Source: Dactylorhiza incarnata (lineage: Eukaryota > Streptophyta > Magnoliopsida > Asparagales > Orchidaceae). Taken from it: 64,000 bases of DNA. A program made the position numbers and the translations under genes. Location: NCBI GenBank assembly GCA_033032865.1, contig JAWHQI010000065.1, positions 7,564,001-7,628,000 on the forward strand, in the 5' to 3' direction. Positions 11,402 to 23,360 of the stretch are shown here, one piece after another (position 1 is the stretch's first letter; the number at the start of each line of letters is the position of its first letter). The notes under the pieces were generated by a model. The model was given only the letters and a program-made list of their open reading frames with translations. It was not told where the DNA came from and did not search any database.

Positions 11402-14400
11402 ATGGAATGTGGATTCGCAAGAGGGCTTGGTATTGAACTCCTTACATCGACTAACTATAAGAAATGGAGGTCATGTATGGAGAGCTATTTACTTGGCGAG
11501 GATCTATGGGAGATAGTTGGAGGAGAAGACACACAAGAGGTGTTTTTAGCAGGAGATAATATGGCAGAGGTGAGACTTTGGAGGAGGACGAATGCTAAGG
11601 CAGAGTTCACTCTCAAGAGGGCTATCTCACCAGAGTTGTTTGACCACATCATTGGATGTAAATCTGCTGCTGATATCTGGACGTCTTTGGACGGGTTGTT
11701 CAATAAGAAGAATGTAGCTCGGCTACAGTTTCTTGAAAATGAGTTGGCGAAAGCCTCTCAAGGCGATCTTTCTATTTCTTCCTTCTTTCTCAAGATGAAG
11801 AACCTCACAGCAGAGATTTCTGCATTGGACCCTGATGAGCCCATCTCGGAGGCAAAACTCAAGAGGCATATCATCTGCGGGTTGCGGAAGGAGTATCTTG
11901 CCTTTGTGACTTCAGTTCATGGCTGGGCAAATCAACCATCTCTGATGGAGCTGGAGAACTTACTTGCTTCGCAAGAAAGTTTGGCAAGACAGATGGCGGG
12001 GACTTCTATCTCTGGGGGAGATAGTGATGTGTTGTTTTCTGGGAAGAAGAAGAAGAAGTGGGAGAAGAAGAAGCCGGGTTATGATGGACCCTCTACTTCA
12101 GGTCAGCAAGATAGGGGTTATGCTCCTAAGTCTGATGGGAAGAAGAAGGGATATGGACCAAGGTGCTTCAGGTGCAATAAGACCGGCCACTTCAAGAAGG
12201 ATTGCCGAGTTAATCTTCAGTCGGGACATGTAGCAGAGAAGGAGAAGCCAAAGTCTGATGAAGCTAGATGGGGAGGAGCCTTTGCGGTTAATATGACGGC
12301 GATGACCGTTAAGGCCTTGGCTGCCATCAACTTCGAAGAGGATTGGATTGTTGATTCAGGGTGTGGACACCATCTCACCGGGGATGAATCAAAGTTCTCT
12401 TCTTTGGCGCCTTACTCAGGTAATGATGCTATCATTATGGCTGATAATTCTGTTCATGCTGTCGAGCAAGAAGGTGTTGTCTCCCTGAGCAGTGATAAGG
12501 GTCCACTCACCTTGAGGAGTGTTTATCACGTGCCTGGTATGAAGAAGAATCTCTTCTCTGTGACCAATGCGGTCGATGCCGATTATCACGTTCTGTTTGG
12601 CCCAACATAAGTGAAGTTTCTTAAAACTCAACCGAAGATAAAGGGAGATGTTATCCATGTTGGAAAACGGGTGAAGGACTTGTTCGTGTTATCGACAAGT
12701 ACCTATGTTGATAAGATGAAGACCAACGATAGCGCGACTATCTGGCATGAAAGGTTGGGGCATGTTGGCATGGACAAACTGAAGGCTATGACGGTAAGGG
12801 GCCTTGTCAAGGGCTTGCCTAGCTTGTCCTCTTATGGAGACGGTCATGTTTGTGTTGGATGTCAATTTGGTAAGTCTCATCGACTTCCATTTGATAAATC
12901 ACAAACAAGATGCAAAGCGCCGTTGGAGTGCATTCACGGTGATTTGATGGGACCAACTGCCACCCCAAGCCTTGGAGACAACATATATATGTTGGTGTTG
13001 ATTGACGATTACACTAGATATGTCTGGGTGTATATTCTGAAAGAGAAGTCAGAAGCCTTTGTAAAGTTTGTGGAGTTCAAGGAGCTGGTGGAGGTCGGTT
13101 AGGCCTGCGGGTGAAAAAATTGAGAACTGACAATGGTGGGGAGTTCACCTCTAGTGAGTTCTCAAGTTTTTGCAAGAAACACGACATTCAGAGAGAGCTC
13201 ACTTGTGCCCATACTCCACAACAGAATGACATTGCGGAGAGGAAGATCTGTCATCTGACGGAAACCTGCAAATGCTGGCTTCATCCCAAGAGTATCCCAA
13301 AGTCTTTTTGGGCGGAGGGAATGTCTTGTGCAGCTTACATCATCAACAAGATGCCTCTAAGTCCTATCAACATGAAGACCCCTCACGAACTGATGTTCAA
13401 GGAGAAGCCGAGTGTTGCACACCTTCGGGTGTTCGGGTCAACCTGTTATGTGCATATTCCTGATGCTCTTCGGACAAAGTTAGATGCGAAAGCAAGGAAG
13501 CTAGTCTTTGTTGGGTATGATGAGCAGAAGAAAGGATGGAGATGCATGGATCCTGAGAGTTGAAGATCTTTTGTATCTCGGGATGTGGTGTTCGATGAGG
13601 TGACTTCTTACAAGGGGAGTTCAGGAGTTGAACTACCGGAGAACAGGGTTGATAAAGAAGGGAAGGCTGCGGAAGATCTTCAAGTGGAGTTGCCTGTTTC
13701 ACCAGGAGCTCCTGTTGTGTCAAGCTCTGAGATGGAGGCTCCAGGTTCTGGAAGCAGGGGGAGCAATGCTCCAAGTTTGTCTGGAAGAGGAGCTTGCACA
13801 GAAGAAGCAGCTGAGGAGGTGGTTAGTCAGGTGCAACCTCTTAGGAGGTCGAAGAGGACTATCAAGCCACCGGATCGTTACACATGAGGAAACATGGTGA
13901 GCTTCGTCTCTTGTTTCTTCGCTGGTCCCTTGGATGAGAGGGAACCGTCGAGCTTTGAGAAAGCTAAAGGCGTGAAGCAGTGGGATATTGCTATGCAAGA
14001 GGAGATGGATGCTCTCAAGAAGAATGAGACTTGGTCTCTGGTGCCCAGGCCCAAGGGCATTACCCCTGTGACATGCAAATGAGTTTATAAACTCAAGAAG
14101 AAAGCTGACGGCATGATCGAGCGATACATGGCTCGCCTTGTAGCTCGCGGGTTCTCACAGCAGTATGGTGAAGATTATGATGAGACGTTTAGTCCAGTGG
14201 CAAAGATGACTTCGGTCCATTTTGTTATTGCTTTGGCGGCATCCTGTGGATGGGAGATTTGGCAGCTCGATGTTAAGAATGCTTTCTTATACGGAGAGAT
14301 TGACAAGGATATCTTCATGATCCAGCCACCGGGTTTCATCTCGGAGGATCATCCGGACTATGTCTGCAAACTGAAGAAGGCCTTATATGGGTTGAAGCAA

Positions 14401-15490
14401 GCGCCTCGGGCGTGGTATAGAAAGATCGCGGAGTATCTTCTATTCTGCGGATTCTTTGCTTCAGACTCTGATTCTAGCTTGTTCGTCAAGAAGGAGGGGG
14501 CGCTTCGGGTTATTGTGCTGCTGTATGTGGATGACATGATTGTCACCGGGAACTCAAAGGAGGCAGTAGCAAGGCTGAGAGCTGAGCTTGCTATCAGGTT
14601 CGAGATGAAGGATCTGGGGGTTCTTCACCATTTCCTTGGACTCGAGGTCCAGAGGCCAGAGAGCGGAGTGCTTGATTCTCAGGAAGGATATGCGGAGCGG
14701 ATCGTTTAACGATTCGGCATGGAAGAAGGGAAGAGCAGCTCTATACCTCTGGAACAACATCATAAACTTCGGAAGGATGAGGGAAGAGTTCTATCTGATC
14801 CGTTGGTGTTCCGAGCTCTTGTTGGGAGCTTGATTTACTTGACCATCACGAGGCCCGATATTGCTTATGCAGTTGGCAAAGTGAGTCGGTACATGGCGGA
14901 ACCACGGAAAGCCTCATCTTCTGGCGGCAAAAGGGATTCTGAAATATGTGAAGTCGACCTCTGATTTGGGTCTCCTATTTAGGAGAGGGTCAAGCTTGGA
15001 GTTGCATGGATACATGGATGCTGACTATGGGGGAGACATGGATGATCGGAGATCAATGTCTGGTTATGTCTTTATGATGGGCCCCACAGCTATCTCTTGG
15101 TGCAGCAAAAAGCAGGACTCGGTGTCCGTATCTACCACAGAAGCGGAATACAAGGCTTGGGCCTTAGCCGCTCAGGAAGCTGTTTGGCTCAGGAGGTTGG
15201 TGGAGGACGTTCATGAGGAGGTTCGAGGTCCCACTATGCTACGCGGGGACAATGAGAGTGCTCTCAAGCTGGTTAATAATCCAGTCTGTCACGCGAGGAC
15301 CAAGCATATTGAGATTGAGCACCATTTCATTCGTGAAAAGGTGTTGGGAGGATCTCTTATGGTCGAGCATGTTCGGAGTGCGGACAATGTCGCAGACATC
15401 TTCACAAAGCCGCTGGCGAAGGGACCATTTACACGGTTGCGGAGTTTACTCGGGCTAGTCTCCACTTTCCACTTCAAGGGGGAGTGTTGA
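11402..15490 (+). pseudogene. gag-pol polyprotein remnant of element B
   Basis: Starts MECGFARGLG. The first 402 codons are open and hold gag with zinc knuckle CFRCNKTGHFKKDC and an intact protease motif VDSGCGHH. Breaks: a TAA at 12608 where A has GAA, a frameshift near 13095, a TGA at 13561, TGA near 13885, TGA near 14080, TAA at 14707 and a frameshift near 14955. Integrase keeps the HERLGHVGMDKL and DNGGEF stretches. Reverse transcriptase keeps YVDD (near 14523). RNase H carries DADYGGD and STTEAEY and ends with a stop six bases inside the 3' LTR. The residues look functional where frames are open, so inactivation is more recent than in A. Confidence 0.93.
15475..15484 (+). other. Polypurine tract of element B
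   Basis: CAAGGGGGAG abutting the 3' LTR start TGTTGAAA; identical to that of A and also coding for the end of RNase H. Confidence 0.85.
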
Positions 15491-16665
15491 AATTTTGAAG
15501 TTGGAGGATACCGGGCGGTCTGTTTTGGGAGACCGCCGAGACCGCGTGGGTTGTGTTTATATTTTGCCGGTCTAGCTCTGGCGGTCTATTCTGGCGGACT
15601 GCTAGTTCTGCCGGTCTGTTCTTTGTAGCTGCGGTTTGTTCCCGAGTTGGTCTGCTGGTTTGCCTGTCTTCCTTGTTGGAAGACCGGGCGGGTTGTTCTT
15701 GTATGACCGCCTGTTCGAGCGGTTTGTGCTTGGCGATCTGGCGACTTGTTCTAAGTCGGCCAAATGGTTCTTGTTTGCTCCTGGTGATCTAAGGGAGGAA
15801 CGACCTTTGTATCTGCACGGCTTGTACGCGGTCTCGTGTTCACGCGACTTGTGCACGATTTGCCTGCTGTTCTGCGGTCTTGGTCGGATGATCGTCCAAG
15901 TGGTCTGGTCGCGCGGTCTGTCTTATGAGACCGCTGACAATCTGACGGGTGGTGAATGTATCCCGGTTTGTGCGGTGACGGCATCTGTCCACCCGCCTAT
16001 AAATAGGGGTGCATGTCCCGTCTTTCATAACGAGAACTGTAAGAACTGAGCCTGGGTTAATTCATGCGGTCTCACTTTGAGGTCGGGCGGTCTCGGAAGC
16101 GAATTGACTGTTTGTTGTGTTCGCAGGTTTGCGGTCTGCAGGTTGCGGTCTCCTTCCTTGGTGATTCCCAGCGGCTTGAATAAACAGTTCGGCAGCGGTC
16201 AGTCTGCGAACTGGTTTATGTTCGTTCTTGTGTTGTTCGCAGCGAGCTCAGTGATCAGGCGACCTTCAGCGGTTAGGCGGTCTGAGTTGCGGTCTGGCGA
16301 CAACTTCAGTTCTTTGTTCCAATAAAGCTCCAGTTCGTGCGGTCTGAGGTGGCGGTCTTGCAGTGCAGGAGGCTTGTCTATTTTCTGTTCGCGCGGTCTC
16401 AGGATAAGCCGGGCGACTTCTGGAGTCGAGCGGTCTGTGCGGTCTCAGCTTGTCTAGCCGCCAGTTTTGTTTTGGTGTGTTTTGTTCTTCTCGTCTCTGT
16501 GATTCTGATGAATCATGTCTCGCCATGTATACCTCGCACTATAAATGAAGTTTGTGTTTCAATAAAATTTCTTGTGTTGATGTGTGGCATTGTGGTTGTT
16601 TGGATTTAACTCAGTTGATGCAACTCCTGCTTACTCCTAAACGATTCAAATAAAAAATTTTAACA
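15485..16665 (+). repeat. 3' LTR of element B (1181 bp)
   Basis: TGTTGAAATTTTG at the start, TTTTAACA at the end. Near-identical to the 5' LTR by eye apart from scattered substitutions. TATA box at 15998-16006. Confidence 0.92.
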
Positions 16666-17515
16666 GGCTACACTATCAAAACTTCACGGAGAACTCGCTC
16701 GGAAAAGCACGATCTGCAGATTAGGGCTGGAAGAGCATTGCCCTTTTTGTGGGATCTGGGAAGGTGAGTCGCCGCCTCAAAACTGTGGAGAAGAAGAAAA
16801 CCCATATTCGATTGCTGGAAGGAAAATAGGAGGTAAGTGGGACGGCTAGGGTTAAGGGCAGGGTTTACCTTCTCTGAAGTGACGAAAACCCCAGGCGAGA
16901 TCGACATTTGCTGCCGTCGAGCCACAGGACTGCCGAGGAAGGAGGGGTCGAGGGATCTCCACAAGTGAGAGGAGACGACGACGATGATTTCTGGAGGGGT
17001 AGGCACGACTGGCACTTGGCGTCGATGGTGAAAATTGTAGAGATCTCTCTCGGGCGGCTTGAAGATGGAAGGGGGGGGGGGGAATCTTAGGGCTCGATAG
17101 GATGCGACTTTCTCTTAAAAAGACACCTCACAACGCACTGTGGATAAAAGGAGGGAGTGTGGGGGGAGCGGTTACACAAATCGTGTTGTTACAGGAGAGA
17201 AAACGCGTGCGAAGCAGCAGTACGGAAGCAAACAACACATTTATTTATGGAAGGAACCGAAAATAAATTCCAAAATCGCCACTGCCTCCTACAACACTTA
17301 CTATTATGAGTGTATATACTGCCACGAACCTCCAAAATTTTGCCAGGAAAAAAATTCTATAGTTTCATTTAGTTATCTTTACATGATTTATTGATTAATG
17401 TGCGCAGGAGACCAAAATAAAATCATACCTCACCACGACGATGGTTCGATCAATTACGCTCGTGGTTGGACCCTGAAATTTACAGAGCGCGACGCATATT
17501 TTTTTGGGTGTTACA
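16666..17515 (-). repeat. Element H LTR, segment 3 (5' end of LTR)
   Basis: On the minus strand it begins TGTAACACCCAAAAAAATAT at 17515, a typical plant gypsy LTR start. It contains a G run at about 17070-17082 and no convincing coding frame. The neighbouring sequence right of 17515 is copia I. Confidence 0.7.
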
Positions 17516-18007
17516 TATGGTGGCGAGGAAGAGTTTATTATAAAGGGTTACACGAATGTCAACTTTCAAATTGATAGGGATGACTCAAAGTCCCAATCAG
17601 TTTTTGTATTTTACCTTAATAGAGGTGATGTAAGCTGGAAAAGCTTAAAGCAAGAGACAATAACCGAGTATATTAATACTTTTGAAGTGGAGAAAGATGC
17701 TGTTTGGACTAGGAAATTCATCAGTGAGCTAGATGTAGTTCTTAGCATTATTAGTCCGGTGAGTCTTTACTGTGACAATAATGGTGCACTTTCCCAAGCT
17801 AAAGAACCTAGATCTCATCAGTGCTCTAAGCACATACTTTGGTGGTTCTATCTCATTCGAGAGAGTTTCAATCGAGATGATGTAAACATATGTAGTGTAC
17901 CAACTGATGAAAATGTAGCAGATCCACTAACAAAGGCTCTTCCTCAGAGGAAGCATGATGATCATACTAGATCACCTGGTATTAGATACCTAAATGATAT
18001 ATTATAG
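17516..18007 (+). pseudogene. Copia RNase H domain fragment of element I
   Basis: Frame open for about 160 codons, homologous to the copia RNase H end of pol. Visible landmarks are GYTNVNFQIDRDDSKSQS, VSWKSLKQ, VWTRKFISEL, LYCDNNGA and VPTDENVADPLTKALPQ. The usual STTEAEY motif is degraded to a run around EYINTFEVE, so an acidic active-site region has decayed. The start is cut by gypsy H, so any initiator here is artificial. The frame stops at 18007 close to the normal family end. Confidence 0.85.
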
Positions 18008-18949
18008 TGGGAGGCTTGTGGGTTTGGCTTTGTTGATTTTGAGCTCATGTGATGACTTGTAATATGAGTTCATTTATATTTCAAGGCATGACTTTTATTG
18101 TGTTTATTCACTTCTATAGAGATACCATAATTGAATATAATAAATGTCCAAACAATGGTTGTTTAATTTTGTAAGAATTCAAGCACGTGACTTGAATGAG
18201 AGATCCTATATTTAAATGAACATCATTCATAAATGATCCTTGGTCAAGGTATCATTGTAGAAATTGGGCAATGATAATAATTTGAGACTAGTGTGTGGGA
18301 TTGACTAATGACCGAGTCCCATATGTCATGATATTAGATATTAAGTCATCACATAAGTACTTGTTGAAGAATAAGTTGTACTGGATAGACGCACCATGCG
18401 TTTACTTTGTGAATTGTTATATATGTGTCACAAGTAGTTCTCGTAGTGACAATGGTGTATATGGTCCTTTGACTTGAAGTCTCTGCAATCATTGCCTAAG
18501 GAGGAACATACTTAGGTACCATCTAATGTATTCCTTGAGAAATATTGATCATATGGATGGTAATTGGGTGTATGTCAAATCATGTGGGTGATTGCGAGTG
18601 ATGTAGCAAGGATTTGTCCTCCTATATAATATGAGTAACATCCATGGGCCCCTTGATAGAGTGGGACTACAAAATGCATGGCCATTCTAAGTCGAGTCAA
18701 TATATGGTATTGATCTCACCTTTTCATATAGTCTACTTGGAGATTAGGAAAAGAAAGATTAATAATTAAGAGGGTGACACAATCCACACCTTGAGTTTAG
18801 TCTGGATGTTAAGGGAAAAGGGACTACACTACACATTTGGCACTAAAAAGTTCTTTATTCAGTTACCAACTCTTGTATTATTTGGGTAGCAATGATGCAT
18901 TGCAAGATGCCGCTCAATATTTGTGATTATGGTAGATACATTCTAGGTG
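18008..18949 (+). other. 3' untranslated region of element I
   Basis: About 940 bases without a supported gene, between the RNase H stop and the polypurine tract. Long 3' regions like this occur in several plant copia groups. A 60-codon frame at 18295 has no recognisable similarity. Confidence 0.6.
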
Positions 18950-18960
18950 AAGTGGGAGAT
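18950..18960 (+). other. Polypurine tract of element I
   Basis: AAGTGGGAGAT directly before an LTR-like start TATTAGAATC, which looks like TGTTAGAATC with one G-to-A change. Confidence 0.65.
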
Positions 18961-19449
18961 TATTAGAATCTTATGATCTAAAAGTAATCATGGATAAATC
19001 TTACTGCCAACGTGATATGAGCCTATAAGGTCACAAATAAGGGTGTGTGAAGAGTTGAATATTGATCGTGTTGGTTTATGTTATATTAGATATAATTGAA
19101 ACCAAATCCTGAATATTATTAATTGGGAATTAATAATAAATATCCTCTCTTTAGATTTGTGAAATCTCTTTCTTTCTCAACAATTAAAAGACGTGTAGTT
19201 TTGGAAACTATAGTACGCGTGCTTTTAGGGTGTGCTTATTGAAGCATGCCCTATCATGTTTTCCAAGAGCGTCTTGGAGAGCAAGAATCTGTGACTCTGC
19301 CATCTCATTCCTGTAGTGAGAAACCTAAAAAAGAAGAAGAAGAAGAGAATCTCTATTGAAATGGAACTAGCATTTTGTGTAGTGAAAGACGATCATATTC
19401 CATCCCCGAGCTCATTGTCTTGGAAAAACCCTTATGATTTGATATAACA
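18961..19449 (+). repeat. 3' LTR of element I (right end tentative)
   Basis: Starts after the polypurine tract. A plausible end is ATATAACA at 19449, giving TGTTA...TAACA-like termini and about 490 bp. There is no second LTR in the window to confirm it. Confidence 0.5.
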
Positions 19450-20473
19450 GATTAATTAAGTGATCTAAAAAAATACCTAAATATGCATAGAAAGGCATTA
19501 TGTTGTATAAGTATGAGTTGTAATCAGGTACAAGATGCCAAAGTTTCAGAATGCACTTAAGAAGAAGAATTAAATAAGTTAAACTTATGTGCATCAAGAA
19601 GTATTCGACGCACGTTGACAAAGACTAAGTCTATACGTTGAAAAGTAATTGACATATGTCGAGAAGTTAACTTCATGCATCGAGAAGTAATCGATGCACA
19701 TCAAAAGCAACGATCCTTCCTTAAGTTGAATTATCCTAAAGGAAATTCGACTCTGAGTTCAAACTATTCAACTTACATTGAATTCATCCACAAAACAATT
19801 CAATGTACGTCGATAAGTATTCGACACATCAGTGACAAAATGTTGAAATCTCTATAGACTTCTGTCATTAATCTCAGAGTGGTTTATGGCCTTGATTGAT
19901 AATCAATTCTAGTCATTATTGATTCATTTCAAGAAGGTGTCCAGCTGATTGACACTAAAAAAGGAGGGCATCAATTGCAGCAGTTGTATATATGCTAAGA
20001 AAATTTTGAAAGAAAAACAGTCGTGCACTCATTCTGAATCCCTCTCTTCTCTCCAAGATTCAAAACTCTCCTTCCCTCTAGATGAAGATCTCTCCAAGAA
20101 CCCTAGCCGAAAAGATCTCCTCTCTTTGATCTAAGGATCTCCTTATCTCAAGGTCTCTTCATATTCTTCCTCAAAAATCCTCATAGTATAAGATGCATCT
20201 TTCTCTATTGAATCCAGTCTTGACTTCCTAGAGGAATTGTCGAATGTTGCTGTTGAAACATTCAAAATCCACACAGTGCTTCAGAATCTTAGATCCTTTA
20301 GAGATTTGTTGACGGAGGATCATATTGTGGAAAAGATTCTACATCTACCCTTTTTAGAAGAGTTTTTAGAATCTCTCTTAAAAATATTCAGTTGGTTTTA
20401 AGAGTCTCCTTATCAAAAGATACAACCGGTCTTAAGAATCCCCTTATCAACTGATTCAGTTGGTTGTGTAGAT
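19450..20473 (+). repeat. Degenerate Sirevirus-like LTR debris (J, part 1)
   Basis: No open gene. It contains repeated short motifs of the form CATCGAGAAGTAATCGATGC at about 19596-19700 and a TATA-like TATATATG near 19990, then a leader-like stretch rich in CTCTCC. The style matches Sirevirus LTRs elsewhere in the window, but I found no clear termini. Confidence 0.45.
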
Positions 20474-20590
20474 TGTTGGACATGTGTGTCACATCCCTTT
20501 GTTTGAGAATAACAAATCTCATATTGTATTTGATCTTGCTTGTCGTGTGTTTATAGTGTGCAGGAACTATAGGTGCAATACTCCACATGA
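20474..20590 (+). repeat. Sirevirus LTR start fragment fused to gag (J, part 2)
   Basis: Begins TGTTGGACATG and runs about 115 bases parallel to the start of the element C LTR (shared GTTTGAGAATAACAAATC, GTATTTGATC and GTGCAG blocks). It then passes straight into gag sequence. The rest of the LTR and the start of gag are missing, which points to an internal deletion. Confidence 0.6.
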
Positions 20591-21475
20591 TGAAAAAAAG
20601 GATAATAGATCACTCTTGATCTATCAATATGAGAACTTCAAAAATGGTCAAGAAGAATTTGTGGCAGACATGTACCAAAGATTCAGCCTATAGTTAGTTA
20701 CTAAGAGGGCTAGAAAAGGAAATCTCATTAACCGAGATTAATGATAAACCTCTAATGTGCTTCCCAAGTTCATGAGATTCCAAAATCTAGGATATCAGAG
20801 AAGCAGGATGCAATAAGGAGATTTCTACAAATGCACTCATTGGAAAGCTCAAGTCATATGAAATTCTATTGAAGACTAGAGCTTAGAATGAAGCCAAGGA
20901 GAAAACTCCATCCTCCTCGATAGAGAAATCCATTGCTCTTAAGTCTTCTGATGAAGAAGGATCATTCATGGATGATGAATTAATGAGTCTCCTGGATAGA
21001 AGATTTAAGAAGTGGATCACATCTGAAGATTTTATAAGAAGCGATAGAAGTCACACCAAACTAAGGTATGACAAAATTCCTGCTAAAGAAATAATCTTCT
21101 TTTCTTGCAGGAAGCCTATACACATTGATCTAGAATGTTCAGAAGAGAACAAAGATAAAATTTATGAGAAGAATAAATATCATAAAAAGAATTATGATCA
21201 AAGAATAAAAGGCAAAAAGAAAGATAAAAGCTTCATTTCATATACATGGAGTGAAACTGATGAAGATAATAGCTCTAATTCTGAGAATGAAGAAAGCAAG
21301 GATGAAGAAAAATGCATTATGGAATTGGATCCTCCTGAACATGAAGATGAGGTAACTTGCTTTAGTAATTTTGATTTCATATCAGATGAATTCAAAACTG
21401 CTTTCAAGGAATTATGCCAAGATCAACTTGCTGTAGAAAAACAAATTAAAATCCTTAGAGAATAAATTTCATCTC
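20591..21475 (+). pseudogene. Sirevirus gag remnant (J, part 3)
   Basis: Broken gag. The segment SLLIYQYENFKNGQEEF corresponds to SLLNQEYEAFKQGKNET in the gag of element E. After several stops an open stretch (20968-21465) holds a degraded zinc knuckle, SCRKPIHIDLEC, in which the first cysteine position is F. A basic linker, an acidic serine-rich stretch and the beginning of a coiled-coil region follow. All are normal in order for a Sirevirus gag. No pol follows; sequence to 21623 is decayed gag tail, then LTR K. Confidence 0.7.
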
Positions 21476-21623
21476 TTAAGAAAAATTAATTGAAGAAAAC
21501 TCAACGGTAGTTAATTATGAATTAAGAGTTGAGAATGGTAAACTCAGAAAGGAAATATAATCTCGGAAGTTGGTAAATATAAATTTGAACAAACAAGTGG
21601 AGAAGGCAAAAACATTTGAGGAC

Positions 21624-22299
21624 TGTTGGATCGATATGCGCTCTTAGAGGGGGGGGGGGGGGGGGGGGATAAGGGAATAAAAATCTTTTTATAAAATTAA
21701 CAAATTTACTAAATTATTTTAAAGCAAATGAGAGCGAAATAATAATTTAGGTGAAAGAAGGAAATAATGTAATTTGCAATTTAGGAATTAACGCCAAATG
21801 AAAGAAATCAAGTAAACACAAATATATACATGATTATATTATATAAAAAGGTGTTTACATAAATTTGATTTTAATATCATTAGAAATCAGAGGCGTACAA
21901 ATACAAATACTTTTTCCTTTTCTATACCGACTCGTATCCCCACGAACTAGTTGGCTTTAGACTATCCTTCCCCGGATATGACCTCAAGCCGCTCTAGCCA
22001 ATCCTTCCCCGGATGTGGCCTTGAGCACCCCTAGATCTAATCACCTAGACCTAGTCGCCAACACATGCGACAAATTTCCCCTAAGCCGCGCAAGAATCTA
22101 GTCGCCAACACAAGACGACTTACCTATAAAAATTCACAATAAAGAAATAATACAAATAAAAACTCCCTCTATGAGATTTTCTGTAGTTGATGATGAAGGA
22201 CGGCTGTAGCATAAGCGAGGTTGAAGCGATCGTCCTTCGGATGCAGCGTGATGGCTTCCTTCTCCAGAAATCTTCTTTTAGCTTTGAGTGGGAGAAGAC
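21624..22299 (-). repeat. Sirevirus LTR K, 3' part
   Basis: On the plus strand it starts TGTTGGATCG and a run of 20 G at 21649-21668, the complement of the C-rich signal and LTR end seen in elements C and D. It has blocks like those of the D LTR (CTAAGCCGCGCAAG). It is cut at 22299 by element E and resumes at 63872 beyond E. Whether K is a solo LTR or part of a larger element right of the window cannot be seen. Confidence 0.75.
22295..22299. other. Target-site duplication of element E
   Basis: AAGAC directly before the E 5' LTR; the second copy is at 63867-63871 directly after the E 3' LTR, 41.6 kb away. Confidence 0.9.
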
Positions 22300-22409
22300 T
22301 GTTGGGAATCTTGCCCACATGATTCCTGAGTTGAAGAAGTCACTAAGTCAAGAAAACTTCACTTTGTATTTGATCACTTCTCTAGCTCATAATCCCAGGA
22401 ACTTAAAAG

Positions 22410-22740
22410 AATGCTGTTCGTCGAACGCAGAATGCTGTTCGTCGAATGAAGAATGAAGTTCGTCGAACGCAAAGTCAGGACAGAAGCAAATGCTGAGACT
22501 TAGCAAGTTCGTCGAACACAGAATGCTGTTCGTCGAACGAAGAATGAAGTTCATCGAACGCAGAGACGAGACATAAGCAAACGCTGAGGCTTGGCGAGTT
22601 TGTCGAACGCAAGACCGAATGAAGAATGATGTTCATCGAACGAAGAATGCAGTTCGTCGAATGCAGTACGAGTTCCTCGTCAAACGCAGAATGCTGTTCG
22701 TCGAACGCAGAATGAAGTTCGTCGAACACAGAGAAGACTC
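22410..22740 (+). repeat. TTCGTCGAA box array in element E U3
   Basis: Repeats of the palindromic core TTCGTCGAA, mostly followed by CGCAG or CGAAG, spaced about 15-30 bases. A matching array is in the 3' LTR at 45405-45720. High-copy symmetrical CpG boxes upstream of the LTR promoter are a known Sirevirus trait. Confidence 0.85.
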
Positions 22741-23353
22741 GAAGATATCAAAGGAAGGAATGTCGTCGAGAAGATGCTGTATCGTCGACATCAACGAAGT
22801 ATCATTGTCGTCGAGAAGAACAGATATCGCCGTGAAGAAGCCGTGTCGTCGGAAAGGCTAAGTGAGACTGATGCCTATGACATCGTCGTAAAGAAGGCGT
22901 GACGTCGAGAAGATTGAAGAAGGTCAGCTAAAGCAAGCAGTTGCTAAAGTAGAGTCTGTCGACATGATATCGCTCATGTCGTCGAAAGAACAAACTGATT
23001 ACGACGACAGTCTACAAGAAAGAAGATCACGACGACACAGTCAGAGATAGCATATCGCTGTATATGCAGAAATGGCAGAATATCTTGTATCGTCGAGACA
23101 TCAGCGTCAGAGGCAGAAGCTAGAAGGCTTGAAGATCTACCAAGGCCTAAGGCATCGACAAAGTCCTGTCGTCGAGATATTATCCCTATAGTCGTAACAA
23201 TGGAAATATCGTCGAGACGGAATTCAAAATTGCGGACGCGCTGTCAGCATTTAATGTCGTCGCCTGATTGTCCAATCAGCGCGTGCTCTTAAGGAATGGG
23301 TCGTCTGACTCTTAAGGAACTTTTTCAGAAGACCGTTGGGAGCCTCACAGTCT

Positions 23354-23360
23354 TATAAAA
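23354..23360 (+). promoter_or_regulatory. TATA box of element E LTR
   Basis: TATAAAA in TCTTATAAAAGAGATAAG; identical in the 3' LTR at 46344-46350. Confidence 0.7.

Larger units (their letters stand above)
10116..16665 (+). mobile_element. Copia element B (full length, same family as A)
   Basis: Complete copia element: 5' LTR, primer site, gag-pol remnant, polypurine tract and 3' LTR. The 3' LTR ends TTTTAACA at 16665, followed by GGCTA. At the left the LTR start is eroded; a TG at 10116 preceded by GGCT is the best fit, giving an imperfect duplication. Gag and pol resemble element A almost residue for residue, but the LTRs are longer (about 1.18 kb against 1.05 kb). Stops and frameshifts make it non-autonomous. 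It inserted in the LTR of gypsy H. Confidence 0.9.
6080..17515 (-). mobile_element. Ty3/gypsy element H, gag part and 5' LTR, interrupted by S and B
   Basis: Reading on the minus strand: an LTR starts TGTAACACCC at 17515 and ends GGGGTGCTGCA at 7282. A primer-binding site follows (7265-7279), then a gypsy gag from 7019 that runs into element A at 6080. The LTR is not contiguous. Solo LTR S (7740-9583) and copia B (10116-16665) sit inside it, leaving three segments that sum to roughly 1.8 kb. The terminal inverted bases TGTAACACCC / GGGGTGCTGCA support one LTR. The continuity of the middle segment (9584-10115) is inferred from position only. H interrupts copia I, whose RNase H frame starts right after 17515. 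Confidence 0.75.
17516..19449 (+). mobile_element. Copia remnant I, 3' part
   Basis: End of a copia pol (RNase H), a long 3' untranslated stretch, a polypurine tract and an LTR. The 5' part was separated by insertion of gypsy H and lies outside the window. It is a different copia lineage from A, B and the Sireviruses. Confidence 0.8.

Noticed and set aside
21649..21668. Run of 20 G as an assembly gap or artefact
   Set aside because: It is the expanded complement of the C-rich signal near the LTR end, also seen as shorter runs in S, C and D. Its exact length may still be unreliable.
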